This document shows, in pieces, positions 45,823 to 54,071 of a DNA stretch of 64,000 nucleotides. Both the position numbers and the translations under genes were made by a program. This DNA comes from Deinococcus koreensis. Its GTDB lineage: Bacteria > Deinococcota > Deinococci > Deinococcales > Deinococcaceae. The notes under the pieces are model-generated. The model did no database searches. It saw nothing but the letters and a program-made list of their open reading frames with translations, and had not been told where the DNA came from. Numbering within the stretch: the first letter of the stretch is position 1; every line of letters starts with the position of its first letter. The stretch spans positions 2,734,501 through 2,798,500 of the forward strand of contig NZ_PPPD01000001.1 in assembly GCF_002901445.1 (NCBI RefSeq), read 5' to 3'.

Positions 45823-46695
45823 CTAAGCACTGGGCGCGGCCTTCAGACTGTGCCGAGCCGGCAGCGCCGTGAGGATCACGCTGCCGAGGATGAGCAGGGC
45901 TCCGGCAGCCTGCGCGGGGCTCAGGGCGTGGCGCACGATCAGCAGGTCGAGGCCCAGCGCCATCAGGGGGCTGAGTGGCCCCAGCAGACTGACCTGCTGC
46001 ACGGGCAACAGGTTCAGGCCGCGCTGCCACAGCCAGGCGGTCAGCGCCGTGCCGATCAGGGTCAGGAAGGCCAGCGCCGCCCAGCCCCCGGCCGTGACCG
46101 ACGCCAGCGCCTGCAGGCTTCCCAGGCTGAGCGGCAGCAGCATCAGCCCGCCCAGGGTCAGCTCCCACGAGGCCTGCTGCAGCGGGGTCGCGCCCGCCGG
46201 CCAGCCCCAACGTTTGAACAGCACGACCCCCAGCGCGTTCACGAAGGCGAAGCCCAGGGCGTACAGCAGCCCCAGCCCGCTGAGCGCCGCGTCGGCCCCC
46301 AGGCTGACCAGGGCCACGCCGAGCAGGCCCGCGCTCGCCAGCCCCAGGTGTAGCGCGCTGGGCCGCTGCCCCAGCAGGGGAAAGGCCAGGCCCAGCACCA
46401 GCATGGAACTGCTCGCGCCGATGGTGGCGGCGACGCCACCGGGCAGGCTCTGGGCCGCCGCGTACAGCAGCGTGAAAAACAGCCCCTGACGCAGCAGGGC
46501 CAGCACGCCGATCCGCAGCCACCACTCGCGCGGCGGCAGCCGGCGCACCGCGAGCAGCAGGAGCAGCCCCGCCGGCAGAATCCGCAGCACGCTCAGCAGC
46601 GGGGCGGGCACGCCGGCCAGGAAGCTGGAGGTCAGCAGGTAGGTGCTGCCCCAGATCAGCGGGGCCAGGGCAGTGGCGAGAAGCACCCGGTTCAT
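45823..46695 (-). CDS. EamA/DMT family permease
   Basis: A 290-residue membrane protein with ten hydrophobic helices in two repeated EamA halves (PLIWGSTYLLTSSFL at the start, VNALGVVLFKRWG at the start of the second half). DMT exporters move amino acids, nucleosides or drugs outward. A MarR regulator is divergent, and its likely operator overlaps this gene's promoter, so export is probably induced by a ligand. The ATG at 46695 is preceded by TACACT and a 6-base spacer. Confidence 0.87.
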   Translation of the reverse strand: MNRVLLATALAPLIWGSTYLLTSSFLAGVPAPLLSVLRILPAGLLLLLAVRRLPPREWWLRIGVLALLRQGLFFTLLYAAAQSLPGGVAATIGASSSMLVLGLAFPLLGQRPSALHLGLASAGLLGVALVSLGADAALSGLGLLYALGFAFVNALGVVLFKRWGWPAGATPLQQASWELTLGGLMLLPLSLGSLQALASVTAGGWAALAFLTLIGTALTAWLWQRGLNLLPVQQVSLLGPLSPLMALGLDLLIVRHALSPAQAAGALLILGSVILTALPARHSLKAAPSA

Positions 46696-46732
46696 GGCCC
46701 CAGTGTAGCAGATTTATTTTCACGTCTAAATA
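46696..46732 (-). promoter_or_regulatory. DMT permease promoter with possible MarR operator
   Basis: TTTAGA (46730-46725), 17 bases, TACACT (46707-46702), 6 bases to the ATG. A dyad TATTT (46715-46719) / AAATA (46728-46732) with 8 bases between overlaps the -35. This AT-rich patch is exceptional in this GC-rich region and is a good MarR-site candidate. Confidence 0.6.
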
Positions 46733-46781
46733 CCATGAATGGCTTGGCTCCTGGTGTGCGTCCGGATGCTAGAACCCGGCT

Positions 46782-47279
46782 ATGGACACCCACGCCCTGC
46801 TCACGCGCATCCGCTCGGACTGGGTCGCGACCCGCCCAGGGCTGGAGCCCACGCCCATGCTGCGCCTGATCCTGCTCGCCCGCGCCGCGCGGCTGGCCGC
46901 CGACCGGGTGGAACGCGTGCAGCACCAGCACGGCCTGAACCACGCGCATACCGATCTGCTGTTCACCCTGTACCGCAGTGCCCCCCCGGAGGGCCTGACC
47001 CCCATGGAACTGACCCGGCTGGCCGCCGTGACCCCCAGCTCCATCACCAACCGCATCGATGGGCTGGAGGCCCAGGGCCTCGTCGAGCGGACGCCCCACC
47101 CGACCGACGCCCGCTCGCGCCGCGTACGCCTGACCCCCGCCGGCCGCGCCCGCGTGGAGGCCCTGCTGCCCGAGCACCTGAACAACGAGACCGAACTGCT
47201 CTCCGGGCTCAGCGAGGCCGAACTGCAGGAGCTGGATCGGTTGCTGCTCAAGCTGGTCAGGCATCTGGAGGGTGGCTAG
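46782..47279 (+). CDS. MarR family transcriptional regulator
   Basis: A 165-residue winged-helix repressor. The recognition part is MELTRLAAVTPSSITNRIDGLEAQGLVER and the wing is HPTDARSRRVRLTPAGR, both characteristic. Long N- and C-terminal helices would form the dimer. It is divergent from the DMT permease and probably represses it. TAGAAC lies 6 bases before the ATG, close to the leaderless pattern. A chloramphenicol-phosphotransferase-like gene starts 5 bases after its stop, suggesting one regulated defence or detoxification locus. Confidence 0.9.
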   Translation: MDTHALLTRIRSDWVATRPGLEPTPMLRLILLARAARLAADRVERVQHQHGLNHAHTDLLFTLYRSAPPEGLTPMELTRLAAVTPSSITNRIDGLEAQGLVERTPHPTDARSRRVRLTPAGRARVEALLPEHLNNETELLSGLSEAELQELDRLLLKLVRHLEGG

Positions 47280-47283
47280 CGCG

Positions 47284-47841
47284 ATGTCCGGGAGCCTGAT
47301 CCTGATCAACGGGGCGTCGAGTGCAGGTAAATCGACTCTCTGCCGGGCGCTGCGGGATGCCCTGCCGGTGCCCTTCCTGCACTTCAGCCTCGACTTTTTC
47401 ATGTTCGGTTCGGACGTGCTGCCGCGCACCCCGGACGGACGGATACGCGACTGGCCAACCATCCGCCCGCAGGTCTTCGGAGGATTCAACCGGTGCCTGC
47501 CTGCCCTGCTGGGTGCTGGAAACAACCTCGTCGTGGACTACATCATCGAAACGCCGGGGATGTGGCAGGACTTCTGCGAACTGTTGCGCGGCTGTGACGT
47601 CTTCGTAGTCGGTCTGCACTGTCCGGGAGAGGAGCTGGAACGGCGCGAAGCCGCCCGCGGAGACCGGCGCCCGGGGGACGCCCGCCGGGACGCAGCCACC
47701 GTCCATACCTTCACCGGCTATGATCTGGAACTCGACTGCCAGACGCCCCTGGCGCCGAACGTCCAGCACGTCATCTCTGCGTGGCAGGCGCGGAGCGGGG
47801 CAGCGCACCGGGCCTTTCCACCCCGTCCCCTGCACTCCTGA
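47284..47841 (+). CDS. chloramphenicol phosphotransferase-like P-loop kinase
   Basis: A 185-residue P-loop protein of the CPT family. Walker A is GASSAGKS at residues 10-17, and D37 in LHFSLDFFMFG falls at the position of the catalytic aspartate described for the Streptomyces enzyme (from memory). VGLHCPGEELERREAARGDR is the conserved substrate or lid segment. True CPT phosphorylates chloramphenicol; many relatives have unknown small-molecule substrates. It follows marR with a 4-base gap; a GTG at 47272 overlapping marR is a less likely start because the ATG puts D37 in register. Confidence 0.8.
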   Translation: MSGSLILINGASSAGKSTLCRALRDALPVPFLHFSLDFFMFGSDVLPRTPDGRIRDWPTIRPQVFGGFNRCLPALLGAGNNLVVDYIIETPGMWQDFCELLRGCDVFVVGLHCPGEELERREAARGDRRPGDARRDAATVHTFTGYDLELDCQTPLAPNVQHVISAWQARSGAAHRAFPPRPLHS

Positions 47842-48048
47842 ACCGCTGCCTCGGGCATGAGCGCCCGGTGCGGCTTTCCTGTATCCCCCTGAAGCGGGTG
47901 TGAAGCTGATGGTGGAAACCGCTTGAGCCGGCCGTAGGCCACGCTTCACGCCCCGTTGACAAAGCGGGATTTCGCCCAGAGTGGCCCACCGGTGCCCGCC
48001 AGGATGGCGTCCAGAGCCCAACTGAGTCCCACCCCAGGAGGAACCACC
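47842..48048. other. leader region of the small helical protein
   Basis: TTGACA at 47956-47961 is a perfect -35 hexamer, but no good -10 is found 16-18 bases after it. A strong Shine-Dalgarno site ends the region. No other feature is seen. Confidence 0.4.
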
Positions 48049-48372
48049 ATGCCCACCCGTATTCAGCCCACCCTGACCGCCCTGCAGGGCAGCCTCACCG
48101 ACCTCGACCCCAAGAAGGGCGCCGACCTGATCGGCAAGTGGACGGCCGACATGGAGAACGCCGACTGGCGCGGCGCCAAGACCATCCACGCCAACCTCAC
48201 GGCGCTGCAGAAGCAGCTCGAGGGCGGCAGCCCGGACGGCGCCAGGATCAAGGAACTGCTCACCAAGCTCGGCGAGGAAACCGGCCGCGCCGCCTCGCAC
48301 GCCGAGGGCAACACTGGCAGCCAGCTCAAGCAACTGGCCGACGCCCTGCAGCAGGCGGGCGACAGCCTGTAA
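48049..48372 (+). CDS. small helical protein, uncharacterised
   Basis: A 107-residue protein with no signal peptide or membrane helix. It is predicted to be almost wholly alpha-helical (IQPTLTALQGSLTDLDPKKG, then WRGAKTIHANLTALQKQLEG, then RIKELLTKLGEETGRAASHA), with amphipathic spacing. A very strong ribosome site (AGGAGG), a strong terminator and its own upstream -35 suggest an abundant protein. I do not recognise the family; a small structural or storage-granule-associated protein is possible but unproven. Confidence 0.75.
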   Translation: MPTRIQPTLTALQGSLTDLDPKKGADLIGKWTADMENADWRGAKTIHANLTALQKQLEGGSPDGARIKELLTKLGEETGRAASHAEGNTGSQLKQLADALQQAGDSL

Positions 48373-48395
48373 CGTCCAGAACCCGACGCAATAGG

Positions 48396-48423
48396 AAAAG
48401 CCCCCGCCGAGTGCGGGGGTTTC
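48396..48423. terminator. terminator between the small helical gene and lipA
   Basis: CCCCCGC (48401-48407) pairs with GCGGGGG (48413-48419), flanked by AAAAG and TTTCC, so it can serve both convergent genes. Confidence 0.8.
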
Positions 48424-48439
48424 CAGTGGGAGATAGGGC

Positions 48440-49432
<993 letters not shown>

Positions 49433-49435
49433 GGC

Positions 49436-50152
49436 TTAACTCCCCGCCCCGGCAAGCTCCGGCAGCGTCCAGTCGTAGGTGGCGAAGGTGGTCTCGAAGG
49501 CGTGGGCGAGGGCCGTCCTGGCCTCCTCCACGCTGGCCGCACGGCTCAGGCCGCGCCGCCCGTATTCGCGGGCCACGGAGGTCATCTGGGTGTCCTCCAG
49601 GCCACAGGGCACGATGAGTTCGAAGTGCTGGAGGTTCGTGGTGACATTCAGCGCCAGCCCGTGCAGCGCCACATGTCGCCTCACCGCCACCCCGAAGGAG
49701 GCGATCTTCTGGTCGTACAGCCGGCCGTTGATGTCCCAGGGCGACACGTAGACCCCCGCGTAGCCGGGATTCGGACGGGCATCTGTCAGCCCCAGGGTGT
49801 GCAGCGCCGCGATGGTGGCGTTTTCCAGCAGCCGCAGGAAATCCGCGACCTTGCGGCCGACCGGGAAGACCGCGTAGGCGACGAGCTGGCCGGGGCCGTG
49901 GTAGGTGACGTCGCCGCCGCGCTCGACCTCCAGCACCTCGATGCCCTGCGAGTCCAGGTACTCCCGCCTGACGACGATGTTGTGGCCCTCTTTCGCCTTG
50001 CGGCCCAGCGTGAGTACCGGGGGATGCTCGACCAGCAGGAGGGTCGGCGTGGCCCCCGCCACCACCCGCGCATGGATGTCCTTCTGCAGCGCCCAGGCGT
50101 CGCGGTAGGGCATCACGCCCAGGTCAAGGATGTCGAACGCAGCGCCGGCCAT
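49436..50152 (-). CDS. lipB: octanoyltransferase
   Basis: A 238-residue enzyme that moves octanoyl groups from acyl carrier protein to lipoyl domains, the step before LipA. The family blocks GGDVTYHGPGQLVAYAVFP, HVALHGLALNV and the active-site cysteine in VPCGLEDTQMTS are present. The ATG at 50152 is preceded by TAGAAT and a 7-base spacer. It heads the lipB-lipA operon. Confidence 0.96.
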   Translation of the reverse strand: MAGAAFDILDLGVMPYRDAWALQKDIHARVVAGATPTLLLVEHPPVLTLGRKAKEGHNIVVRREYLDSQGIEVLEVERGGDVTYHGPGQLVAYAVFPVGRKVADFLRLLENATIAALHTLGLTDARPNPGYAGVYVSPWDINGRLYDQKIASFGVAVRRHVALHGLALNVTTNLQHFELIVPCGLEDTQMTSVAREYGRRGLSRAASVEEARTALAHAFETTFATYDWTLPELAGAGS

Positions 50153-50165
50153 GCCCCGGATTCTA
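50153..50165 (-). promoter_or_regulatory. leaderless promoter of lipBA
   Basis: TAGAAT at 50165-50160, 7 bases, then the ATG at 50152. Confidence 0.65.
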
Positions 50166-50343
50166 AACCCGGCGGCGGCGGATTCACCGTGCCCTGGACA
50201 GAATTCGGCCCCCCATTCACCACTGCCGCTGGTGACTGTCCGGGTTCCCGCTGGTCAGGACGCCGCTCGACCTGTCCGTCCCTTCCGGACGGCCCCGCCA
50301 GACGGCGTATTCCGGCCCTATCCCGTGCCGGGCAGACTGGGTC

Positions 50344-50868
50344 ATGCCGGAACTCGTGCCTCCCAGTGCCCGCTATAAAGCCAGTTTCATCGACGCCGTG
50401 CGCGAGGCCCAGGCCCTCGGCAGCGGCCTGGGCGACACCCTGGAATTCGATGTGGCCGAGATGGAGCAGGACTTCGCCTCCGTGCTGGCCGAACTGCGAC
50501 GTTTCGAGCCCCCGGCCGTGCCACCCGAGGGTTTCGTGAACTCCGAAGCTCTCTGGCTGGTTCAGGGGGACACCTACCTGGGCCGCGTGAGCCTTCGCCA
50601 CCGTCTGAACGAGCGGCTGCGTGTGTTCGGCGGCCACATCGGCTACGAGATCCGGCCCTCGGCGCGCCAGCAGGGGTACGGCACCCTGGCGCTGAGGCTG
50701 GCCCTGGGGCGCGCCCGCGGCCTGGGCCTGGAACGCGTCCTGGTCACCTGCGACGCCGACAACCTGGGGTCGCGCCGCATCATCGAGACGAACGGGGGCG
50801 AGCTGGAGGGGGAATTCAGGCTCGACTTCCACCCGAAGGTCATCCGGCGCTACTGGATCGCGCTCTAG
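50344..50868 (+). CDS. GNAT family N-acetyltransferase
   Basis: A 174-residue acetyltransferase. The acetyl-CoA loop is RPSARQQGYGTLALRLALG (motif A, with R/Q-x-x-G-x-G/A), followed by VLVTCDADNLGSRRIIETNGG, which is the typical motif B region of small-molecule GNAT enzymes. The substrate is unknown. The stop overlaps the end of the convergent coiled-coil gene by 4 bases. No clear ribosome site or promoter box could be assigned. Confidence 0.88.
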   Translation: MPELVPPSARYKASFIDAVREAQALGSGLGDTLEFDVAEMEQDFASVLAELRRFEPPAVPPEGFVNSEALWLVQGDTYLGRVSLRHRLNERLRVFGGHIGYEIRPSARQQGYGTLALRLALGRARGLGLERVLVTCDADNLGSRRIIETNGGELEGEFRLDFHPKVIRRYWIAL

Positions 50869-51650
50869 CCCTCTTTGCGGATGTCCCTGGCCTTGCCGGT
50901 CATGGTCTCGGCGAGCTCCTCCAGCGCCTCCGCCTTCTTCCGGGCATCGGCGCCGGTGTCGCCCACCCGCTCGGCCACCGCCTCGCCAATCCGCGACAGG
51001 GCCTCGATCTGCTTAGGCGCGGCCTCGTCGAGCTCACCGATCCGCTGCACGATCTGCTCGCCGGCTCCGGCCAGCGCCTCGGCCTCGGCGCTGGCGGTGT
51101 ATTCCCTCAGGGCACTGATGCGCAGCTGGTGTTCGGCGATGACCTCATCGAGCTTCTGCACCTGTTCCAGCGTGTCGGCCTGTGCCTGGGCCGAGGCGAT
51201 GATCGCGCCCAGCGCCTCGACCTGCTCCAGCACGCGGCTCTGGATGGCTCTCAGGCGCTGCGTGCTGATCTCCGCGACCGGCGTGCTGGCGACCTCGTCC
51301 AGCGCCCGGCAGACCAGATCGTTCACGGTATGGGCCACCGTCAGCTGATCCTCACCGCTGTGCAGCACGTTCTGCAGGGTGGCCGCGTGTCCGGCCCGCT
51401 CCCTGTCGCCCGTGCTCAGTGGCAGCGTGCGGAGCTGTTCGCCGGTCAGGCTGACCACCTGCCTCAGCGCCTCGGTGGCGACCAGCCCTTCCTGCCCGGC
51501 CCGGATGATCGCTTCCAGGGTGCTGGCCTGTGCCCACCCGGCGGCCCCCACATGCTCGCGGGCCCGCACCTCGGACACCCGCCGCCGCTGCGACAGGGCG
51601 GCGATCTGTGCATCGGCCAGGAGGGTGTCGGGGGTTGAGGACAATTCCAC
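50865..51650 (-). CDS. coiled-coil protein, uncharacterised
   Basis: A 261-residue protein predicted to be nearly all helix. Alanine-, glutamate- and leucine-rich heptads run from about residue 20 to the end (for example LEQVEALGAIIASAQAQADTLEQVQ). There is no signal peptide, membrane helix or enzymatic motif. The pattern resembles the signalling part of chemoreceptors only loosely. The GTG at 51650 is the most upstream start but has no clear Shine-Dalgarno site, and a TTG two codons later is possible. It diverges from the rplS promoter. Confidence 0.65.
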   Translation of the reverse strand: MELSSTPDTLLADAQIAALSQRRRVSEVRAREHVGAAGWAQASTLEAIIRAGQEGLVATEALRQVVSLTGEQLRTLPLSTGDRERAGHAATLQNVLHSGEDQLTVAHTVNDLVCRALDEVASTPVAEISTQRLRAIQSRVLEQVEALGAIIASAQAQADTLEQVQKLDEVIAEHQLRISALREYTASAEAEALAGAGEQIVQRIGELDEAAPKQIEALSRIGEAVAERVGDTGADARKKAEALEELAETMTGKARDIRKEG

Positions 51651-51716
51651 ACAGGAGATATTGCCGTGAATACAGTGTCTGAAAAGTGAGACGTCTCGCC
51701 CTTAAGCCACGCACCC

Positions 51717-51745
51717 TTGCTGACAGCCCTGCCTTCGCGTATACT
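51717..51745 (+). promoter_or_regulatory. promoter of rplS
   Basis: TTGCTG (51717-51722), 17 bases, TATACT (51740-51745). Transcription should start near 51752, about 105 bases before the rplS ATG. Confidence 0.7.
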
Positions 51746-51751
51746 CCCACA

Positions 51752-51856
51752 GTCCGGTTTGCCGTCAGCGTGCGGCAGGCCCGTCACCCGGAGTAAGAAC
51801 GCCTCTGCCCGCCCGCGCGGGATCGTGGGGCAGTCCGCTGCCCGAAGGGAGTGAGT
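51752..51856 (+). promoter_or_regulatory. structured 5' leader of rplS
   Basis: The leader holds a GC palindrome (51812-51821) and a hairpin GGGCAG/CTGCCC (51828-51833 with 51838-51843) that ends directly before the ribosome site GAAGGGA. This could be an L19 autoregulatory leader; that is inference. Confidence 0.45.
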
Positions 51857-52324
51857 ATGCAGAGCCAGATCAAGACCAACCGTGGTGCCATCCTGCGCGC
51901 CGTCGAGCAGCCCCACATCAAGACCGACCACCCCGAGTTCCGCCCCGGCGACACCGTGCGCGTGGAGACCAAGGTCGTGGAAGGCACCCGCACCCGCAAC
52001 CAGGCCTTCGAGGGCGTCGTCATCGCCATGAACGGTACGGGCAGCCGCAAGAGCTTCACCGTCCGCAAGATCTCCTTTGGTGAAGGCGTGGAGCGCGTGT
52101 TCCCCTTCTCCAGCCCGCTGCTGGCCAAGGTCACCGTGCTGGAACGCGGCAAGGTGCGCCGCGCCAAGCTGTACTACCTGCGCGACCTGCGTGGCAAGGC
52201 CGCCCGCATCAAGAGCGACCGCAGCCGCGTGATGAAGGACGCCGCCGCCAGCAAGGCCGCCAAGGCCAGCGCGGCCAGCGAAGCCCAGGCTCAGGCGACC
52301 GCCGAAGCGCCCCTCGGCGAGTAA
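51857..52324 (+). CDS. rplS: 50S ribosomal protein L19
   Basis: A 155-residue ribosomal protein at the interface of the two subunits. [42 protein letters not shown] and [19 protein letters not shown] are the L19 signature blocks. An alanine/serine-rich tail of about 30 residues ([15 protein letters not shown]) extends beyond the core, as in other deinococcal L19 proteins. The ATG at 51857 follows GAAGGGAGTGAGT; an in-frame GTG at 51851 is a minor alternative. Confidence 0.97.
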   Translation: MQSQIKTNRGAILRAVEQPHIKTDHPEFRPGDTVRVETKVVEGTRTRNQAFEGVVIAMNGTGSRKSFTVRKISFGEGVERVFPFSSPLLAKVTVLERGKVRRAKLYYLRDLRGKAARIKSDRSRVMKDAAASKAAKASAASEAQAQATAEAPLGE

Positions 52325-52341
52325 GCCTCTCCGCGCGACAC

Positions 52342-52368
52342 ACCGCCCGCCCCCATGGTGGGCGGTTT
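52342..52368 (+). terminator. terminator of rplS
   Basis: ACCGCCC (52342-52348) pairs with GGGCGGT (52360-52366), followed by a short T run. Confidence 0.7.
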
Positions 52369-52476
52369 CGTGTTGGGGGCCCGGCCGGGCCCCGGCGGTC
52401 AGGGCAGCCCTGCGAGTCAAGCCCCCCTGGAGTCGGGCGGGTTCCCCAGATGCTCTAAAGCAGTTCTCCGAATTCC

Positions 52477-52504
52477 GCTGTCGGGACAACAGCTTCCCGA
52501 CAGC
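52477..52504. repeat. 10-bp perfect hairpin upstream of the Cof-like gene
   Basis: GCTGTCGGGA (52477-52486) pairs with TCCCGACAGC (52495-52504) around an 8-base loop. It is the first of two hairpins between rplS and the phosphatase gene. Confidence 0.6.
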
Positions 52505-52546
52505 TCCATTCTGCGTCCTGCTGGGTACAATTTACTCGCTCCGCTC

Positions 52547-52586
52547 GGTCGAAAGAACGCCGTTCTTTTGACCGATGCTCTAGGCT
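52547..52586 (+). promoter_or_regulatory. 27-base dyad just before a leaderless promoter
   Basis: Bases 52547-52559 and 52561-52573 are inverted repeats with one mismatch in 13. TAGGCT (52581-52586) follows, then 7 bases and the ATG at 52594. The dyad covers the -35 region, as expected for a repressor operator; a transcript hairpin is the alternative. Confidence 0.6.
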
Positions 52587-52593
52587 GCCCCCC

Positions 52594-53391
52594 ATGACTC
52601 CTGCCCCTGCCCCCACGGGCCTCCCCCTGCTGATGGCCTTCGACCTGGACGGCACCCTGATCCCGGAGCGCGGCGACCGGCTGCAGGACGACGTAGCCAC
52701 CGCGTTGAGCCGCCTCCGTGCACAGGGCGTGAAGCTCGCTATCATCACCGGGCGGGACATGGCGCCAGAGGCCGTGAGGGAAGCCATGCAGCCCCACGCC
52801 GTCGCCAGCAACAACGGTGGCCGGATCGAGATTGACGGCACCCTGCACACCGAGGCGATCTTCACCCCTGACGACCTGGAAGCCGTGCTGGCCCATGAGC
52901 TGGACGGCGCGCGGGCCATCCTGTTCACCGAGGGTGGGCTGTACGTGGACATCCCGCCCGGCTACGAGCCCGAGCCCTGGATGGTGCTGCGTGGCTACCG
53001 CCCGCTGGCCGAGGCGCCGCGCGACAGCATCCAGAAGGTCGGGTATTTCCACCCGCACGTGGCGGGCTTCGCTGCCCAGCTGCGCGAGTCCCACCCCCAT
53101 CTGGTGCTGACCGGCGCGCAGGAGCCCTACCCGCACTTCCTGACCGTCACACCGACCGGCGCACACAAGGGCGCCGCGCTGGCGCTGATCGCGGACGCGC
53201 TGGGCGTGCCGCACGAACGCACGGTGGCCTTCGGCGACAGCGACAACGACGAGGCCATGCTGGAGATCGCGGGCTACGCCGTGCAGGTCGGCACGCTGCC
53301 GCTGCTCTCTCGGCACGCGCACGTGCGGGTGGAGATGCAGGTGGAACTGGGGACGTTCCTCTCGGCGTGGGCGGATCGGCTGGGGGGATAG
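52594..53391 (+). CDS. HAD-superfamily Cof-like phosphatase
   Basis: A 265-residue HAD hydrolase with a C2 cap, typical of Cof/YidA sugar-phosphate phosphatases. Motif I is DLDGT with D17 and D19, motif II is the threonine in IITGRD, the lysine is in GAHKGAAL and motif IV is FGDSDNDEAML. The substrate is probably a phosphorylated sugar or cofactor. A leaderless promoter and a long dyad precede it, suggesting tight regulation. Confidence 0.9.
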   Translation: MTPAPAPTGLPLLMAFDLDGTLIPERGDRLQDDVATALSRLRAQGVKLAIITGRDMAPEAVREAMQPHAVASNNGGRIEIDGTLHTEAIFTPDDLEAVLAHELDGARAILFTEGGLYVDIPPGYEPEPWMVLRGYRPLAEAPRDSIQKVGYFHPHVAGFAAQLRESHPHLVLTGAQEPYPHFLTVTPTGAHKGAALALIADALGVPHERTVAFGDSDNDEAMLEIAGYAVQVGTLPLLSRHAHVRVEMQVELGTFLSAWADRLGG

Positions 53392-53399
53392 CTGGGCGC

Positions 53400-53690
53400 C
53401 GGCGGCGGGCTTCCCTACCCCCCCTACCCCGGACTCGCAGAGCTGCGCAGCAGAGGGCAGGGGGTAGCGAAGCGCTGCGCTCGGCATGTGGTCGCCACGG
53501 TTCCCCCGCTGGCGCTGAGTTGTGGCTTCGTTGGCGTGGGCTGCGGACTTGCCCTCTGCGGTGTCGCCTCGTTGCCCGCGCGCTTCGCGCACTACGGCTT
53601 TCGGTGATTGCAGGGTAGGGCGCTTCGGCTTTTCCAGCCATCTGCCCTCCGCCATCTGCTATCTGCCACCCTTCCCCCTCATCCAAAAGG
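53400..53690. repeat. dispersed intergenic repeat, partial copy 3
   Basis: This gap has no gene. Bases 53431-53455 are the reverse complement of 22771-22795 with 23 of 25 identities. Bases 53575-53591 match 22810-22826 in direct orientation. Its mixed orientations suggest a rearranged or composite relative of copies 1 and 2. Further on, 53640-53680 has CCATCTGC-type units like those of the inverted-repeat elements A and B. Confidence 0.55.
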
Positions 53691-53716
53691 TGGAATCAGC
53701 CCTCACCCTCTCCCCC

Positions 53717-53730
53717 TATGCTGGAGGACA
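53717..53730 (+). promoter_or_regulatory. leaderless promoter of the small membrane protein
   Basis: TATGCT at 53717-53722, 7 bases (GGAGGAC), then the ATG at 53730. The in-frame ATG at 53718 lies inside the box. Confidence 0.55.
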
Positions 53731-54011
53731 TGAGCTTCGTGCGGAAGCCCCGGCCGTATTCATCCGGCCAGAGTGCGGCGGCGTTGCCGTCTATGCCGAC
53801 CTCCCGGCCCCGTCGTGAACCCCGTCCGGTGGCGCGGGGCGGGGCAGTGCCCAGCGGGCCGCGGTCGAGCTGGGCCTCGGCGGTCACGGCGCTGGCCGCG
53901 CTGGGGCTGGTGCTGATCCTGCTGGTCGGGGCGTCGGGGCTGTGGAACACGCTGGCCCGCGACTGGCAGTTCCGCTCGGCGGCGGCGGGCGTCTCGGATG
54001 TGGTGCGCTGA
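53730..54011 (+). CDS. small single-pass membrane protein, uncharacterised
   Basis: A 93-residue protein. About 45 basic, proline-rich N-terminal residues are followed by one hydrophobic helix (about 50-70, ALAALGLVLILLVGASGLW) and a short C-terminal part. The topology suggests a cytoplasmic N-terminus. It lies 60 bases before the penicillin-binding protein gene on the same strand and may be cotranscribed, so it could be an envelope-assembly partner. No family recognised. Confidence 0.65.
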   Translation: MSFVRKPRPYSSGQSAAALPSMPTSRPRREPRPVARGGAVPSGPRSSWASAVTALAALGLVLILLVGASGLWNTLARDWQFRSAAAGVSDVVR

Positions 54012-54071
54012 GATCGGCAACGGCCCTGCTCCCGGCCGCGTACCTCACCCCATGAACCACGGAACCACGCC

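Noticed and set aside
47956..48048. Upstream extension of the small helical protein
   Set aside because: The ATG at 48049 has a near-ideal ribosome site, and the extension would start inside the TTGACA hexamer.
53147..53686. Minus-strand frame overlapping the end of the Cof-like gene
   Set aside because: The product is arginine/alanine/proline-rich and mostly covers a real gene and a repeat.
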